DNA of 64,000 nucleotides from Chitinophaga sancti. Its GTDB lineage: Bacteria > Bacteroidota > Bacteroidia > Chitinophagales > Chitinophagaceae. Numbering within the stretch: the first letter of the stretch is position 1; every line of letters begins with the position of its first letter. The stretch covers positions 2,914,001-2,978,000 of the forward strand of contig NZ_CP139972.1 in the NCBI RefSeq assembly GCF_034424315.1, read 5' to 3'. This document shows, in pieces, positions 17,781 through 25,703 of this stretch. The position numbers were made by a program, and so were the translations under genes. The notes beneath the pieces are model-generated. The model ran no database searches and was not told where the DNA came from. It saw only the letters and a program-made list of their open reading frames with translations.

Positions 17781-19214
17781 TCAACGGATAGATTTCGTAA
17801 TGCCAATGTTGATGCCCATACTGGTAATAGGCAGGTCTCCGATACCGAGGCCTTTGGCAGGTATTTTCAAATATGGTTCTACGCGGAGCTTACCTATTGC
17901 GCCCAGGTTGTGTTCCAATCCCACTCCCACGTGTATAATAGAAAACCAGTTCTGAGTTGCATTTGTATACGCCCAGGAGCTGTTTTTCAGATCCCCTGAC
18001 ATCGTCATATATTTATAAGCATAGTCTTCTTTTTTCATGAGGTAAGATGACAGTCCTGCGTTGGCGTACCAACTGGTGTTCTTACCGTTTTTGATAAAGT
18101 AGCGGACGTTGACTGGTATTTCGTACATATTACAGTAGCCGTCTACGTTAACTATTTTCCAGTCCTGGATATAAGGAATTTTTTCTTTGTTAAAATAGCT
18201 TCCTTCAGAATAATAGTTTTTATGATCATAGAGCAGACCGGTTTCTACCGCGAAGCTGCGGGAGATGCGGTAGCCGAGTATGATGCCGGCGCCATAGCCC
18301 ACTTTTTCTACGTGTTGCATTTTCACAGTGCTGATGTCAGGGCTGGCGATGATACCGAAGTAGAGGCCAGTCTGCACCTGGGCAGGTGATTGTTTTTTGG
18401 TTATGGGAGCTGCAGTTACAGGTGTAGCTGTTGTTACAGGCATGCCTGTTCTTAGCAGCGTTGTTCCTTCTGGCAGCGGAATATGCTGTACCGGTACGGC
18501 GATAGCTGGCGTTGTAGTACTGTCTGCAGGGAGTATTGTTGGTACTGCTGCAAAAGTGAGTGCTGAATGACTTGTGGCAACGTCAATAACGGGGCCGGAT
18601 GTCTGAATATTGTTTTCGTTTGTTGTTTTACCGGGATGTTGTCTGTTAATGGTTAACCCGGGATCGGTGGCAAGCGAAATAGTATGTTTTAATGAAGATG
18701 TGTTTTTATTAGAGAATGTATTTGTTTTAGAGATTGAGTTTGAGTTTGAATTAGCAATTGAGTTGGTTTTAGCAACTGAGTTGGTTTTAGAGATTGTGTT
18801 TGAATTAGCAACTGAATTGGTTTTAGTAACTGAGTTGGTTTTAGCGATTGAATTTGAATTAGCAACTGAGTTGGTATTAGTCGCAGGATTCTTTCCTGAA
18901 ACTGAATCATTAGTATCCCTGGCAGCAGTTCCTTTATCAATTGCTGTATTTGTTTCGATTACTGTTCCAGTACGCGGCAGCTTACCTGTTTCCAGAGGTG
19001 GCGCGTAGGTAATAAAAAAAAGTATTGTCAACAGGATGGATACTACCAGCCATACCCACTTATTACCCCGCACGCTGTCTACCGCAGTTCCCTGCGGCTG
19101 CGCTGACTGCAAACGGCGACTGAGAGCATCCCAGTCCGCACCATCCGTTTTTAAGGGATACTGCGACGCCGCATTGCGGAATAATTCGTCCATATCGTCA
19201 TCTAAAAGCTGCAT
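17781..19214 (-). CDS. Anti-sigma-like N-terminus fused to outer-membrane beta-barrel via low-complexity linker
   Basis: This 477-residue protein has an unusual layout. Residues 1-45 are cytoplasmic and acidic (MQLLDDDMDELFRNAASQYP). A membrane helix follows (WVWLVVSILLTILFFITYAP), then about 200 residues of Asn/Ser/Thr/Lys-rich linker with near-identical units such as TNSVAKTNS. The last ~190 residues are beta-barrel-like (VQTGLYFGIIASPDISTVKM ... LPITSMGINIGITKSIR). Its start overlaps the ECF sigma gene by 13 bases. The layout suggests an inner-membrane anti-sigma segment joined through the periplasm to an outer-membrane barrel. Such architecture is known for some Bacteroidota sigma partners, but the signalling direction is inference. 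Confidence 0.7.
   Translation of the reverse strand: MQLLDDDMDELFRNAASQYPLKTDGADWDALSRRLQSAQPQGTAVDSVRGNKWVWLVVSILLTILFFITYAPPLETGKLPRTGTVIETNTAIDKGTAARDTNDSVSGKNPATNTNSVANSNSIAKTNSVTKTNSVANSNTISKTNSVAKTNSIANSNSNSISKTNTFSNKNTSSLKHTISLATDPGLTINRQHPGKTTNENNIQTSGPVIDVATSHSALTFAAVPTILPADSTTTPAIAVPVQHIPLPEGTTLLRTGMPVTTATPVTAAPITKKQSPAQVQTGLYFGIIASPDISTVKMQHVEKVGYGAGIILGYRISRSFAVETGLLYDHKNYYSEGSYFNKEKIPYIQDWKIVNVDGYCNMYEIPVNVRYFIKNGKNTSWYANAGLSSYLMKKEDYAYKYMTMSGDLKNSSWAYTNATQNWFSIIHVGVGLEHNLGAIGKLRVEPYLKIPAKGLGIGDLPITSMGINIGITKSIR
18716..18892 (-). repeat. Coding tandem repeat in the periplasmic linker
   Basis: DNA units of about 30 bases, such as ACTGAGTTGGTTTTAG with small changes, repeat here and encode the TNS-V/I-A-K/N-S/T linker of the beta-barrel protein. 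Repeat number could change by slippage, altering the length of the periplasmic span. Confidence 0.7.
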
Positions 19215-19777
19215 ATATCAAATTCCTGTATGCCGTTATTTATTTTCTTCTTTAAATGTTCTCTTGCTTTTGACAGATTTGATTTTGAAGTACCTAAACT
19301 GATATTCAGCTTGTCTGCAATTTCCTGGTGGGAAAACCCATCAATTACATACATGTTAAATACGACCTGATAGGAAGGAGGTAATTCTTTGATCAGTATG
19401 ATCAGTTCTTTATAATATAACTTTTGTTCTGCGGATTGCCCCATATCGGGTTGTTCCCATACGTATTCCGGGATTCCCCCTATTTCCGGGATCATATTTT
19501 TCCGGCGCAGTTCATCGATGGCCGTGTTGACCATGATTTTGCGCATCCACCCCAGGAGCATTTTTTCCAGATGCTCTCCTTCATCATAGGTAAACCTGTC
19601 AAACCGGCTGAATAGTTTTACAAAACCATCATTTACCACCTCGGTCGCTTTCTCATACCTGTATATATACCTGAACACAATTTTCAGGGCATATGCATAA
19701 TAGCGTTCGTACAGAAGCCGCTGGCACCTGGGCTGTGCATGCATACACCCTTCTATTATGGTCTTAAGTTGTTCCAA
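19202..19777 (-). CDS. ECF-type RNA polymerase sigma factor
   Basis: This 191-residue protein has sigma-70 region 2 (YAYALKIVFRYIYRYEKATE, then VVNDGFVKLFSRFDRF), a connecting part with MVNTAIDELRRKN, and region 4 (LPPSYQVVFNMYVIDGFSHQ, EIADKLNISLGTSKSNLSKA). It is of normal ECF length. ECF factors direct RNA polymerase to specific promoters in response to envelope signals and are held by a partner. The next gene, overlapping by 13 bases, carries a short cytoplasmic segment, a membrane helix and an outer-membrane barrel and is the obvious candidate partner. Confidence 0.9.
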   Translation of the reverse strand: MEQLKTIIEGCMHAQPRCQRLLYERYYAYALKIVFRYIYRYEKATEVVNDGFVKLFSRFDRFTYDEGEHLEKMLLGWMRKIMVNTAIDELRRKNMIPEIGGIPEYVWEQPDMGQSAEQKLYYKELIILIKELPPSYQVVFNMYVIDGFSHQEIADKLNISLGTSKSNLSKAREHLKKKINNGIQEFDICSF

Positions 19778-19937
19778 ATGAGTAGCCGTCTGTATTTAAT
19801 CTATACATTTATAATACGGAACCTGGCGCTGAAAGGTTGCCTGTACCTGAAAATATTTTTTAACAACTGTTTATCAGTTGGTTATGTAATATTGCGGGCT
19901 ATTAAACCTAAGAGATGAAATATGGATCTAAAATAAT

Positions 19938-20864
19938 ATGAAATTATCACATGCTATCGGCTACTGCTCTCTGATGCTGGCACTGAGCACTGCTTGTCAC
20001 AGAAAAATAGCTCCACAGGAGCCTCATACGTCCAGCGCGGTTGAGACAGGAGATAAGGCGCCCGGAGGACTTGAGGCAGATAACCATGGTGCCGGTTCTT
20101 CCGCAGCAGATCGTAATGCTACTGGTGCGGTTACTGGCGCACAAGGGCCTGGTGTTTCCGGTCCTGTCACGATCGTACCGGATGGGGATGCTTCCGAGTG
20201 GTCACTGCCATTACACTATGCCAACAGCCAATATACGCTGTCTTATAGTATAAGCAATGACTCCCGGAATATTTACGTCTGCATTATGACGACAAATCCC
20301 GAAATGCGGCACCGGATCATGAAGGCCGGGATGACGCTTTACTTTGACCCGAAGGGGAAACAGAAGAAAAAAATGGCACTGGTATACCCGGAAAGAAATA
20401 TGGACGGGATAAAGGTACCTACTGTTTACAATTCAGATGGTTTCCTGAATATGGACAACGGGCAGCATAACCTGACGGATAAAATGGCCGGGATTAAAAT
20501 CGGGTTAAATCCAATGGCGGATAATGGTGCCCTGGTGTATGAAGTGGCGGTGCCACTGAGCAGGGTGCTGGCCAATGGGCTCACAGAAAAAGCGCTCAGG
20601 AAGAATTTCAGCGTGGGGATTGTTGTCAACCAGTTACCTGGCAAACGTGGTGGTCCTGGTGATGGCCAGGGTCAGCGGGGTGGCGGCGGTATGCAGCCCA
20701 GGGTGTCTTTTGGAGGCGGAGTAGGTATGGGTGGCATGAGCAGTGGTATGGGAATGGGGATGGGTATAGGCCTGGGTGGAGGCCGTGGCGGTCGTGGGGG
20801 TATACCGGACCCGGAAGATGCGACTTGGGCGAGTTTCCGGTTTGCGGCCCCGGAAAAAAAATAA
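19938..20864 (+). CDS. Lipoprotein with DOMON/CBM9-like domain and Gly/Met-rich tail
   Basis: This 308-residue protein starts with a lipoprotein signal (SLMLALSTACHRK, lipobox Cys near residue 20). Residues about 70-230 resemble a CBM9/DOMON-like sandwich: VTIVPDGDASEWSLPLHYAN, YTLSYSISNDSRNIYVCIMT, MTLYFDPKGKQKKKMALVYP and VYEVAVPLSRV. The last 70 residues are a low-complexity Gly/Arg/Met stretch. Related Bacteroidota proteins are surface or periplasmic and of unknown role. It is divergent from the sigma-factor operon across a 160-base gap, so the sigma factor may control it. Confidence 0.55.
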   Translation: MKLSHAIGYCSLMLALSTACHRKIAPQEPHTSSAVETGDKAPGGLEADNHGAGSSAADRNATGAVTGAQGPGVSGPVTIVPDGDASEWSLPLHYANSQYTLSYSISNDSRNIYVCIMTTNPEMRHRIMKAGMTLYFDPKGKQKKKMALVYPERNMDGIKVPTVYNSDGFLNMDNGQHNLTDKMAGIKIGLNPMADNGALVYEVAVPLSRVLANGLTEKALRKNFSVGIVVNQLPGKRGGPGDGQGQRGGGGMQPRVSFGGGVGMGGMSSGMGMGMGIGLGGGRGGRGGIPDPEDATWASFRFAAPEKK

Positions 20865-20868
20865 ATTC

Positions 20869-20880
20869 ACCATCTTTGCG
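20869..20880 (+). promoter_or_regulatory. Bacteroidota -7-like element just before a short gene
   Basis: ACCATCTTTGCG resembles the Bacteroidota -7 box (TAnnTTTG, one mismatch) and lies about 5 bases before the ATG at 20883. This would give a nearly leaderless mRNA. The match is short and could be chance. Confidence 0.3.
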
Positions 20881-20882
20881 CC

Positions 20883-21098
20883 ATGAAATATGCTGACAAA
20901 GAGATTCAGGAGCTCGAAGAGTTCTATAAAAACGTGACTTTACCCGATTCTATAGAGTTATTCCATAGTACTATTATTAAAGATGTAAAGGCTTTTGTAC
21001 ACAGCCATCTGCAAATTATTAAACTGCGACAGGGCGTACCAGTTTTTGAAGGGTTTTATGACAGACTGGTTTTACTGAAAGAAAAGTTATCTCAATAA
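20883..21098 (+). CDS. Small acidic/helical protein, probable DUF6965
   Basis: This 71-residue protein (MKYADKEIQELEEFYKNVTL...) matches by memory the style of DUF6965 proteins: an N-terminal helix with ELEEFYK, a conserved PDSIEL turn, IIKDVKAFVHSHLQIIK and a C-terminal FYDRLVLLKEKL helix. Such proteins are cytosolic, about 65-75 residues, of unknown role. A 14-bp hairpin follows. Confidence 0.6.
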   Translation: MKYADKEIQELEEFYKNVTLPDSIELFHSTIIKDVKAFVHSHLQIIKLRQGVPVFEGFYDRLVLLKEKLSQ

Positions 21099-21118
21099 TC
21101 GAACACTGCTATGCAATT

Positions 21119-21149
21119 CAAACGCTTTTGCCTCCGGCAAAAGCGTTTG
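21119..21149. terminator. Hairpin after the small DUF6965-like gene
   Basis: A perfect 14-bp stem (21119-21132 with 21136-21149) with a 3-base loop TCC lies 21 bases after the stop at 21098 and before the AraC-family gene. It lacks a T-run, like the other long hairpins in this window. Confidence 0.55.
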
Positions 21150-21200
21150 CGTTCGGAAGGGGCATTAAAAAGAAATCCCGTAATTTTACCCCCTTTAATT

Positions 21201-22142
21201 ATGAATACGCAGACGCCAATACTGGACATACCATCCACCATAAAACATTACCTGTCTCTTGACAAAAAGGTCGCGCAAAGTTTTGGCATGGATAAATATG
21301 ATGAGCTCCTGCATCCCGATAACTTCGCTATTCTAAGCAACGAAGGCAGTGTTAAAAACGGAGCTCCCATTAAAACAGATCATTACGCGCTGATCCTTTG
21401 TATCAGAGGCACCTGCACCAAGACGGTCGGGCCTTTCACCTTCCAGGTGACACCACAGTCTTTGCATATTGTCTCGCCACGCTTTATCAATTCTTTCGAA
21501 AATGCATCTGAAGACCTGTTGCTATACATGGTCATGTTTAAAAAAGAATTTATAGCCGATATCTTTATCAAGCAAAGCGTACTTGATCCCCTGATGGACC
21601 TGCACCCCGAATGTCCTCCTATTTACAGCCTTTCTGACCACAATTTTCAAAAGATCAAAACACTCTATGAGAAAATAGATATGGAGTACAAGGAAGAAAA
21701 TCCTTTCTTTCTGCAACTGATCCGGATACAACTGGTTGAATTACTCTTTGAGGTGAACAGGACTTTCGAGAAATGTGCTGATAGTCGCACGCATTATCAG
21801 CTCAGCAGGCAGTATACCCTCTTTATGAACTTCAGGAATCTTGTGGAGGAACATTTTCTTTCTAAAAGAACGGTACAGGAGTATGCAGACCTGCTACATG
21901 TATCTGCCAAACATTTAAGTGAGGTGGTGAAACAGGAAACGGGGAAGAATGCTTTGCAGATTATTCATGCAAGGGTGTTTTTAGAAGCGCGGTTAATGCT
22001 CTCGACTTCTTCGCTGAGTGTGAAAGAGATTTCGGATCAGTTGAATTTTGATACCAGTTCTCATTTTAGCAGGTTCTTTAAGAAGTTTGCGAATGAGAAT
22101 CCTTCTGCCTATAAATTTGTCACTAATTCTGCACAAAAGTGA
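21201..22142 (+). CDS. AraC family transcriptional regulator
   Basis: From the ATG at 21201 (MNTQTPILDIPSTIKHYLSL) the protein is 313 residues. A longer frame upstream would read through the hairpin and is rejected. The N-terminal ~170 residues form a cupin-like sensing part (HYALILCIRGTCTKTVGPFT, FQVTPQSLHIVSPRFINSFE). The C-terminal ~100 hold two helix-turn-helix motifs, the second carrying VKEISDQLNFDTSSHFSRFF and KKFANENPSAYK, the family signature. Such regulators respond to small molecules. No obvious target operon is adjacent. Confidence 0.88.
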   Translation: MNTQTPILDIPSTIKHYLSLDKKVAQSFGMDKYDELLHPDNFAILSNEGSVKNGAPIKTDHYALILCIRGTCTKTVGPFTFQVTPQSLHIVSPRFINSFENASEDLLLYMVMFKKEFIADIFIKQSVLDPLMDLHPECPPIYSLSDHNFQKIKTLYEKIDMEYKEENPFFLQLIRIQLVELLFEVNRTFEKCADSRTHYQLSRQYTLFMNFRNLVEEHFLSKRTVQEYADLLHVSAKHLSEVVKQETGKNALQIIHARVFLEARLMLSTSSLSVKEISDQLNFDTSSHFSRFFKKFANENPSAYKFVTNSAQK

Positions 22143-22184
22143 GATGGCTGTGAAATCGCATCTATTCCAATAAGGCGTAAAAAA

Positions 22185-22226
22185 GACCAATTTCTCCTGT
22201 AGCCGGCGAGGCAGGAAAAATTGGTC
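22185..22226. terminator. Hairpin after the AraC-family gene
   Basis: GACCAATTT (22185-22193) pairs with AAATTGGTC (22218-22226), with CCTG/CAGG pairing inside. It lies 43 bases after the AraC-family stop. The rest of the interval up to 22413 shows no gene. There is no T-run. Confidence 0.5.
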
Positions 22227-22412
22227 ATGTATTCCGGTTTATTGGTTTTAAAGAATGTGCTATTAGCTTTTACCTTTGCTGCGCAATGAAAATTGCAGTT
22301 TTAACAGTTGTAGGTTTAAGTAATAGCCGTTTCGCCTCTGCGTCATGGCTTTTTTTTCTAAAAAACGTTTTCATTCCCATAGGTGAATGCCCTCTTTCAT
22401 GAAAGTTTTATA

Positions 22413-23039
22413 TTACAAGCCATCCAGTTTCATCGCTTCCAGGATCTGGCAATGATAGATATAATCATATACTGATGTTACCTCTGTAGGATAGTTCAAT
22501 CCAAATGGCCAAAAGTGCTGACTATCTCCATATAATACTGCTGTTGAATTGCCTGTAAGTGTACGCAACTTTTGTATTGCATATGTACCTGTATACACTC
22601 CGCTTACGATCAGCGTATTCCACCATACGCTACTGGTACCGACTCCGACAGTATGCGCTATTTCGTGGAGTGCAGTGGCCTGGTTCATATAGTAGGTATT
22701 GGATCCGAAACGGATACTTCCATTAATATTACCGTCGGCAGTAGCAACAGAAGGCACATAGGTGACTGTTATGGCCTTGGTGAAAGTGGTATAATGATTC
22801 ATATACCAAACAGCGCTATCCATTGCGGCAGTGATAAGGGTATATGCTGCCTGCTCTGCAGATGTGGGATTAGCGGACTTTACCAGGGTATAAGTCACAT
22901 TGCCAGTAACAGCAGCATCACTGCTGGTACTGGCAACGTTATTGGATTTAAGATCAGGCAGATCTTCTGTTTTTTTACAAGCAGCTACGAGTAGCATAAA
23001 AAGGGTGATTGCTACTAGCAAGCGGGGTTTTCTTTCCAT
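22413..23039 (-). CDS. Lipoprotein with metallopeptidase-like HEIAH motif
   Basis: This 208-residue lipoprotein (signal LLVAITLFMLLVAACKK, lipobox AAC) carries HEIAHTVGVG in the middle, which is HExxHxxG as in gluzincin/metzincin-like zinc peptidases. The usual third ligand, expected three residues after that Gly, is not His here, so another residue must complete the site or the protein is inactive. Around it are YMNQATALHEIAHTVG and, later, YGDSQHFWPFGLNYPTEVTS, whose His could be a ligand. It lies 32 bases downstream of the beta-galactosidase gene on the same strand and may be co-transcribed with it. Confidence 0.55.
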   Translation of the reverse strand: MERKPRLLVAITLFMLLVAACKKTEDLPDLKSNNVASTSSDAAVTGNVTYTLVKSANPTSAEQAAYTLITAAMDSAVWYMNHYTTFTKAITVTYVPSVATADGNINGSIRFGSNTYYMNQATALHEIAHTVGVGTSSVWWNTLIVSGVYTGTYAIQKLRTLTGNSTAVLYGDSQHFWPFGLNYPTEVTSVYDYIYHCQILEAMKLDGL

Positions 23040-23071
23040 TGTTTGGGTTTTGAGGGTTTAAAAATTACACT

Positions 23072-25483
23072 TTAAAATGTAAGGGTAGCGGACTCCAGCC
23101 CATTTCCTGTTGCTTTTAAAACCACTGCTCCGGGCTTGTTTCCTGCTTTAATGATCAACTGTGCATGCCCGTTGAAAAGGCTGCGTTGCCAGGCACCTGG
23201 TAAGCATTTGTCAGGTTCATGGCAGCTGGGATCACCATTACCGACACCAATGATGTCTGCATGGCCATCCAGTGAGAAGTGGATCATATCGCCGGCTACG
23301 GGCACGGTTCTGCCCTTACTATCCACTACACTCACGTTGACTACGACAGCATCTTCGCCATCTGGCTGCAAAGTTGTTTTTGAGGGGGTTAATACAATCC
23401 TTTTAGGAACATCAGTGGTTTCTACCTTGCTGGTGATTTTCTTTCCTTTCTTATAAGCTACCGCTTCGAGGGTGCCAGGTTCATAGTTCACGCTCCAGCG
23501 GAGGTGCCCATTTACCGGCATATCTTTTTTTCCAAGGCTTTTGCCATTGAGGAAGAGTTCTACATTTTCTGCGTTGGTATTGATCCATACCAGTATGGGC
23601 TGACCTTCTTTACCAGACCAGTTCCAGTGTGGTGCAATGTTCAGTACATCTTTATCTGTCCACCAGGATTGATAATAGTAATAAACATTTTTAGGGAAGC
23701 CACATACGTCCATGATGCCGAAGTGAGAGTTGATATTTGGCCAGCTATACGGAGTAGGTTCTCCCCGATAGTCGAAACCGGTCCAGGCAAAACCACCCAT
23801 GAACCAGGGGCGTACTGCAGCCAGTTTCCACCAGATCTCGGCAGTAGATGCCCAGGCTGGATAGGTACTGTCATAGTCAGGCACATACCCATTTATCGTG
23901 TCCTTTACGTACACACCACGGGTGGTAACGGTGCTGGCTACCTCTGTTCCTATTACGGGTTGTTCAGGATGATCTTTGTGATAGCCATCTATTCCACCCA
24001 GGTTGTAATTGAAGCCGCGTACAGGAATGACCTGGTTCACACCATAATATACATTTGGCATGTTCGCAGCATAAGTGCTGGTACGGGAAGGATCTAATTC
24101 CTTTTGTATAATCAGCTGGTGTTCAGCAATGCGCTTACCGATGTTTGTATACTGTGTCTGGAATTCTTCGTTGCCGATGGACCAGATGAAGATGCTTGGG
24201 TGATTCCTGTCTCTCAAGATCAGGCTACGTAATTGTGTTTCGTATTCGGAACCACTATTGAGTAATCTCGCTTCGTCCATAACGATCATACCTAAGCTAT
24301 CGCAGGCATCCAGCAATTCTGGTGTAGGCGGATTGTGGCTGGTGCGGTATGCGTTGGTACCCATTTCTTTCAGGAGGGCGATCCTGTAATATTGTACGTA
24401 GTCAGGCAATGCAACACCTACCCCTGCATGATCCTGGTGGCAGCATACGCCCTGTACTTTGATATTTTTACCATTGAGGAACAATCCCTTGTCCTTGTCC
24501 ATTACAATGGTACGTACACCGAAACGCACCTTTACGCTATCGATGGTTTTACCGTTGGATTGTACGATGGCAACGGCACGATAGAGGTAAGGATTTTCCA
24601 GTGACCAGCGTTGTGGCTGGGTCAGTGTGAGTGCCTGTGTAAGCGTTTTACTTTCGTAGGTAGCCAGTGATAAGGGTTGTGGCTTACTCTGTGCCAGTGT
24701 TTTGCCTTCCCTGTTGGTGATAACCGTGTAAACGGTGGCATTGGCGGCTGCAATGTTATCATTCTTTACAGTGGTTTCGATGGTCACTGTGGCGTCGTTT
24801 CCTTTGTCGCTGGTGTGAACGAATACACCACCATCGGATGCGATATGCAGGTTATTGAATACATTGAGCCATACGTGGCGGTAGATGCCTGCACCTTCGT
24901 AGAACCAACCTTCGTTTTGGGTGGCGTCGGCACGCACTACAAGTACGTTTGGTTTATCGAATTGGAGTACGTCGGTAATGTCGTAGGAGGCAGCCGTGTA
25001 ACCACTGAAGTTACTACCTACGTAGTAACCGTTTACCCATACCTTGCTATCGCGGTATACGCCATCCAGTTGGATCACGAAGCGGTTGCCGGAATCGGCG
25101 CGGGCTACGTCAAATGATTTGCGGTACCAGCCGATGCTGTTTTCGGGGAATCCGCCGCCTACTGGTTTGTAGCCTTTACCTTCGAGGTCGCCTTTTTTTG
25201 AATATTGGAATGGCAGTCCGACAGCCCAGTCGTGTGGGAGTTGGATGTCCTGCCAGGTGTTGTCATTGAACCTGGGTTCGATGCAGGTGTTATTTGCGGA
25301 ACCCGATTTTGAGAAAGCGGTTTCGAGGCCGTAGTTGAAATCTCTTTCTGCGTTGCCGGCATGGCCCAGGGAGAATTTCCAGTTTGAATCGAAGTTGATG
25401 TGTCTGCGCAGTGGTGACTGTGCGGAGGCTGTGAAGCCGATGGTTAATGCTGTGAATAAAAGCAGCAAGTCTTTTCTAATCAT
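23072..25483 (-). CDS. Glycoside hydrolase family 2 beta-galactosidase-like enzyme
   Basis: This 803-residue secreted protein has a signal peptide (LLLLFTALTIGFTASAQ). Its GH2 layout is: sugar-binding jelly roll (FDSNWKFSLG ... IQLPHDWAV), an immunoglobulin-like domain, and a TIM barrel with the acid/base Glu in IFIWSIGNEE (E439) and the likely nucleophile in PVIGTEVAS (E514). C-terminal sandwich domains follow, including a DUF4982-like part (WINTNAENVELFLNGKSLGK). Family members cleave terminal beta-galactosides, or related beta-glycosides, from polysaccharides in the periplasm or outside the cell. There is no adjacent SusC/SusD pair, so this is not a classic polysaccharide-utilisation locus. 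Confidence 0.88.
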   Translation of the reverse strand: MIRKDLLLLFTALTIGFTASAQSPLRRHINFDSNWKFSLGHAGNAERDFNYGLETAFSKSGSANNTCIEPRFNDNTWQDIQLPHDWAVGLPFQYSKKGDLEGKGYKPVGGGFPENSIGWYRKSFDVARADSGNRFVIQLDGVYRDSKVWVNGYYVGSNFSGYTAASYDITDVLQFDKPNVLVVRADATQNEGWFYEGAGIYRHVWLNVFNNLHIASDGGVFVHTSDKGNDATVTIETTVKNDNIAAANATVYTVITNREGKTLAQSKPQPLSLATYESKTLTQALTLTQPQRWSLENPYLYRAVAIVQSNGKTIDSVKVRFGVRTIVMDKDKGLFLNGKNIKVQGVCCHQDHAGVGVALPDYVQYYRIALLKEMGTNAYRTSHNPPTPELLDACDSLGMIVMDEARLLNSGSEYETQLRSLILRDRNHPSIFIWSIGNEEFQTQYTNIGKRIAEHQLIIQKELDPSRTSTYAANMPNVYYGVNQVIPVRGFNYNLGGIDGYHKDHPEQPVIGTEVASTVTTRGVYVKDTINGYVPDYDSTYPAWASTAEIWWKLAAVRPWFMGGFAWTGFDYRGEPTPYSWPNINSHFGIMDVCGFPKNVYYYYQSWWTDKDVLNIAPHWNWSGKEGQPILVWINTNAENVELFLNGKSLGKKDMPVNGHLRWSVNYEPGTLEAVAYKKGKKITSKVETTDVPKRIVLTPSKTTLQPDGEDAVVVNVSVVDSKGRTVPVAGDMIHFSLDGHADIIGVGNGDPSCHEPDKCLPGAWQRSLFNGHAQLIIKAGNKPGAVVLKATGNGLESATLTF

Positions 25484-25577
25484 AATATTGATTTTCCGTA
25501 CGTGGGTGGAAAGGCAATATAGGAATTAATAATTGTAAAAAAGACAGTTTTTATCATATTAAGGGGTGAAATAAAAT

Positions 25578-25662
25578 GCGCAGACATTGCTTCTGCCTTC
25601 GGCACAAGCGATGTCTGCGCGGGGCGATTTGATGGCCTGGTAACCGCGGGCTATCAAATCGC
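25578..25662. terminator. Two adjacent hairpins between the GH2 and copper-oxidase genes
   Basis: Hairpin one pairs 25578-25592 with 25606-25620 (15 bp with one G-T). Hairpin two pairs GCGATTTGAT (25624-25633) with ATCAAATCGC (25653-25662). They fill the interval downstream of the multicopper oxidase stop and upstream of the GH2 gene. No T-run follows either. Confidence 0.5.
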
Positions 25663-25703
25663 ATCATGCCGGAAAATGCCGGTTAATATTGGCTAAGTAT
25701 CTG

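Noticed and set aside
21111..21200. N-terminal extension of the AraC-family regulator
   Set aside because: It reads through a perfect hairpin and gives a basic, non-conserved leader; the ATG at 21201 gives a normal family start.
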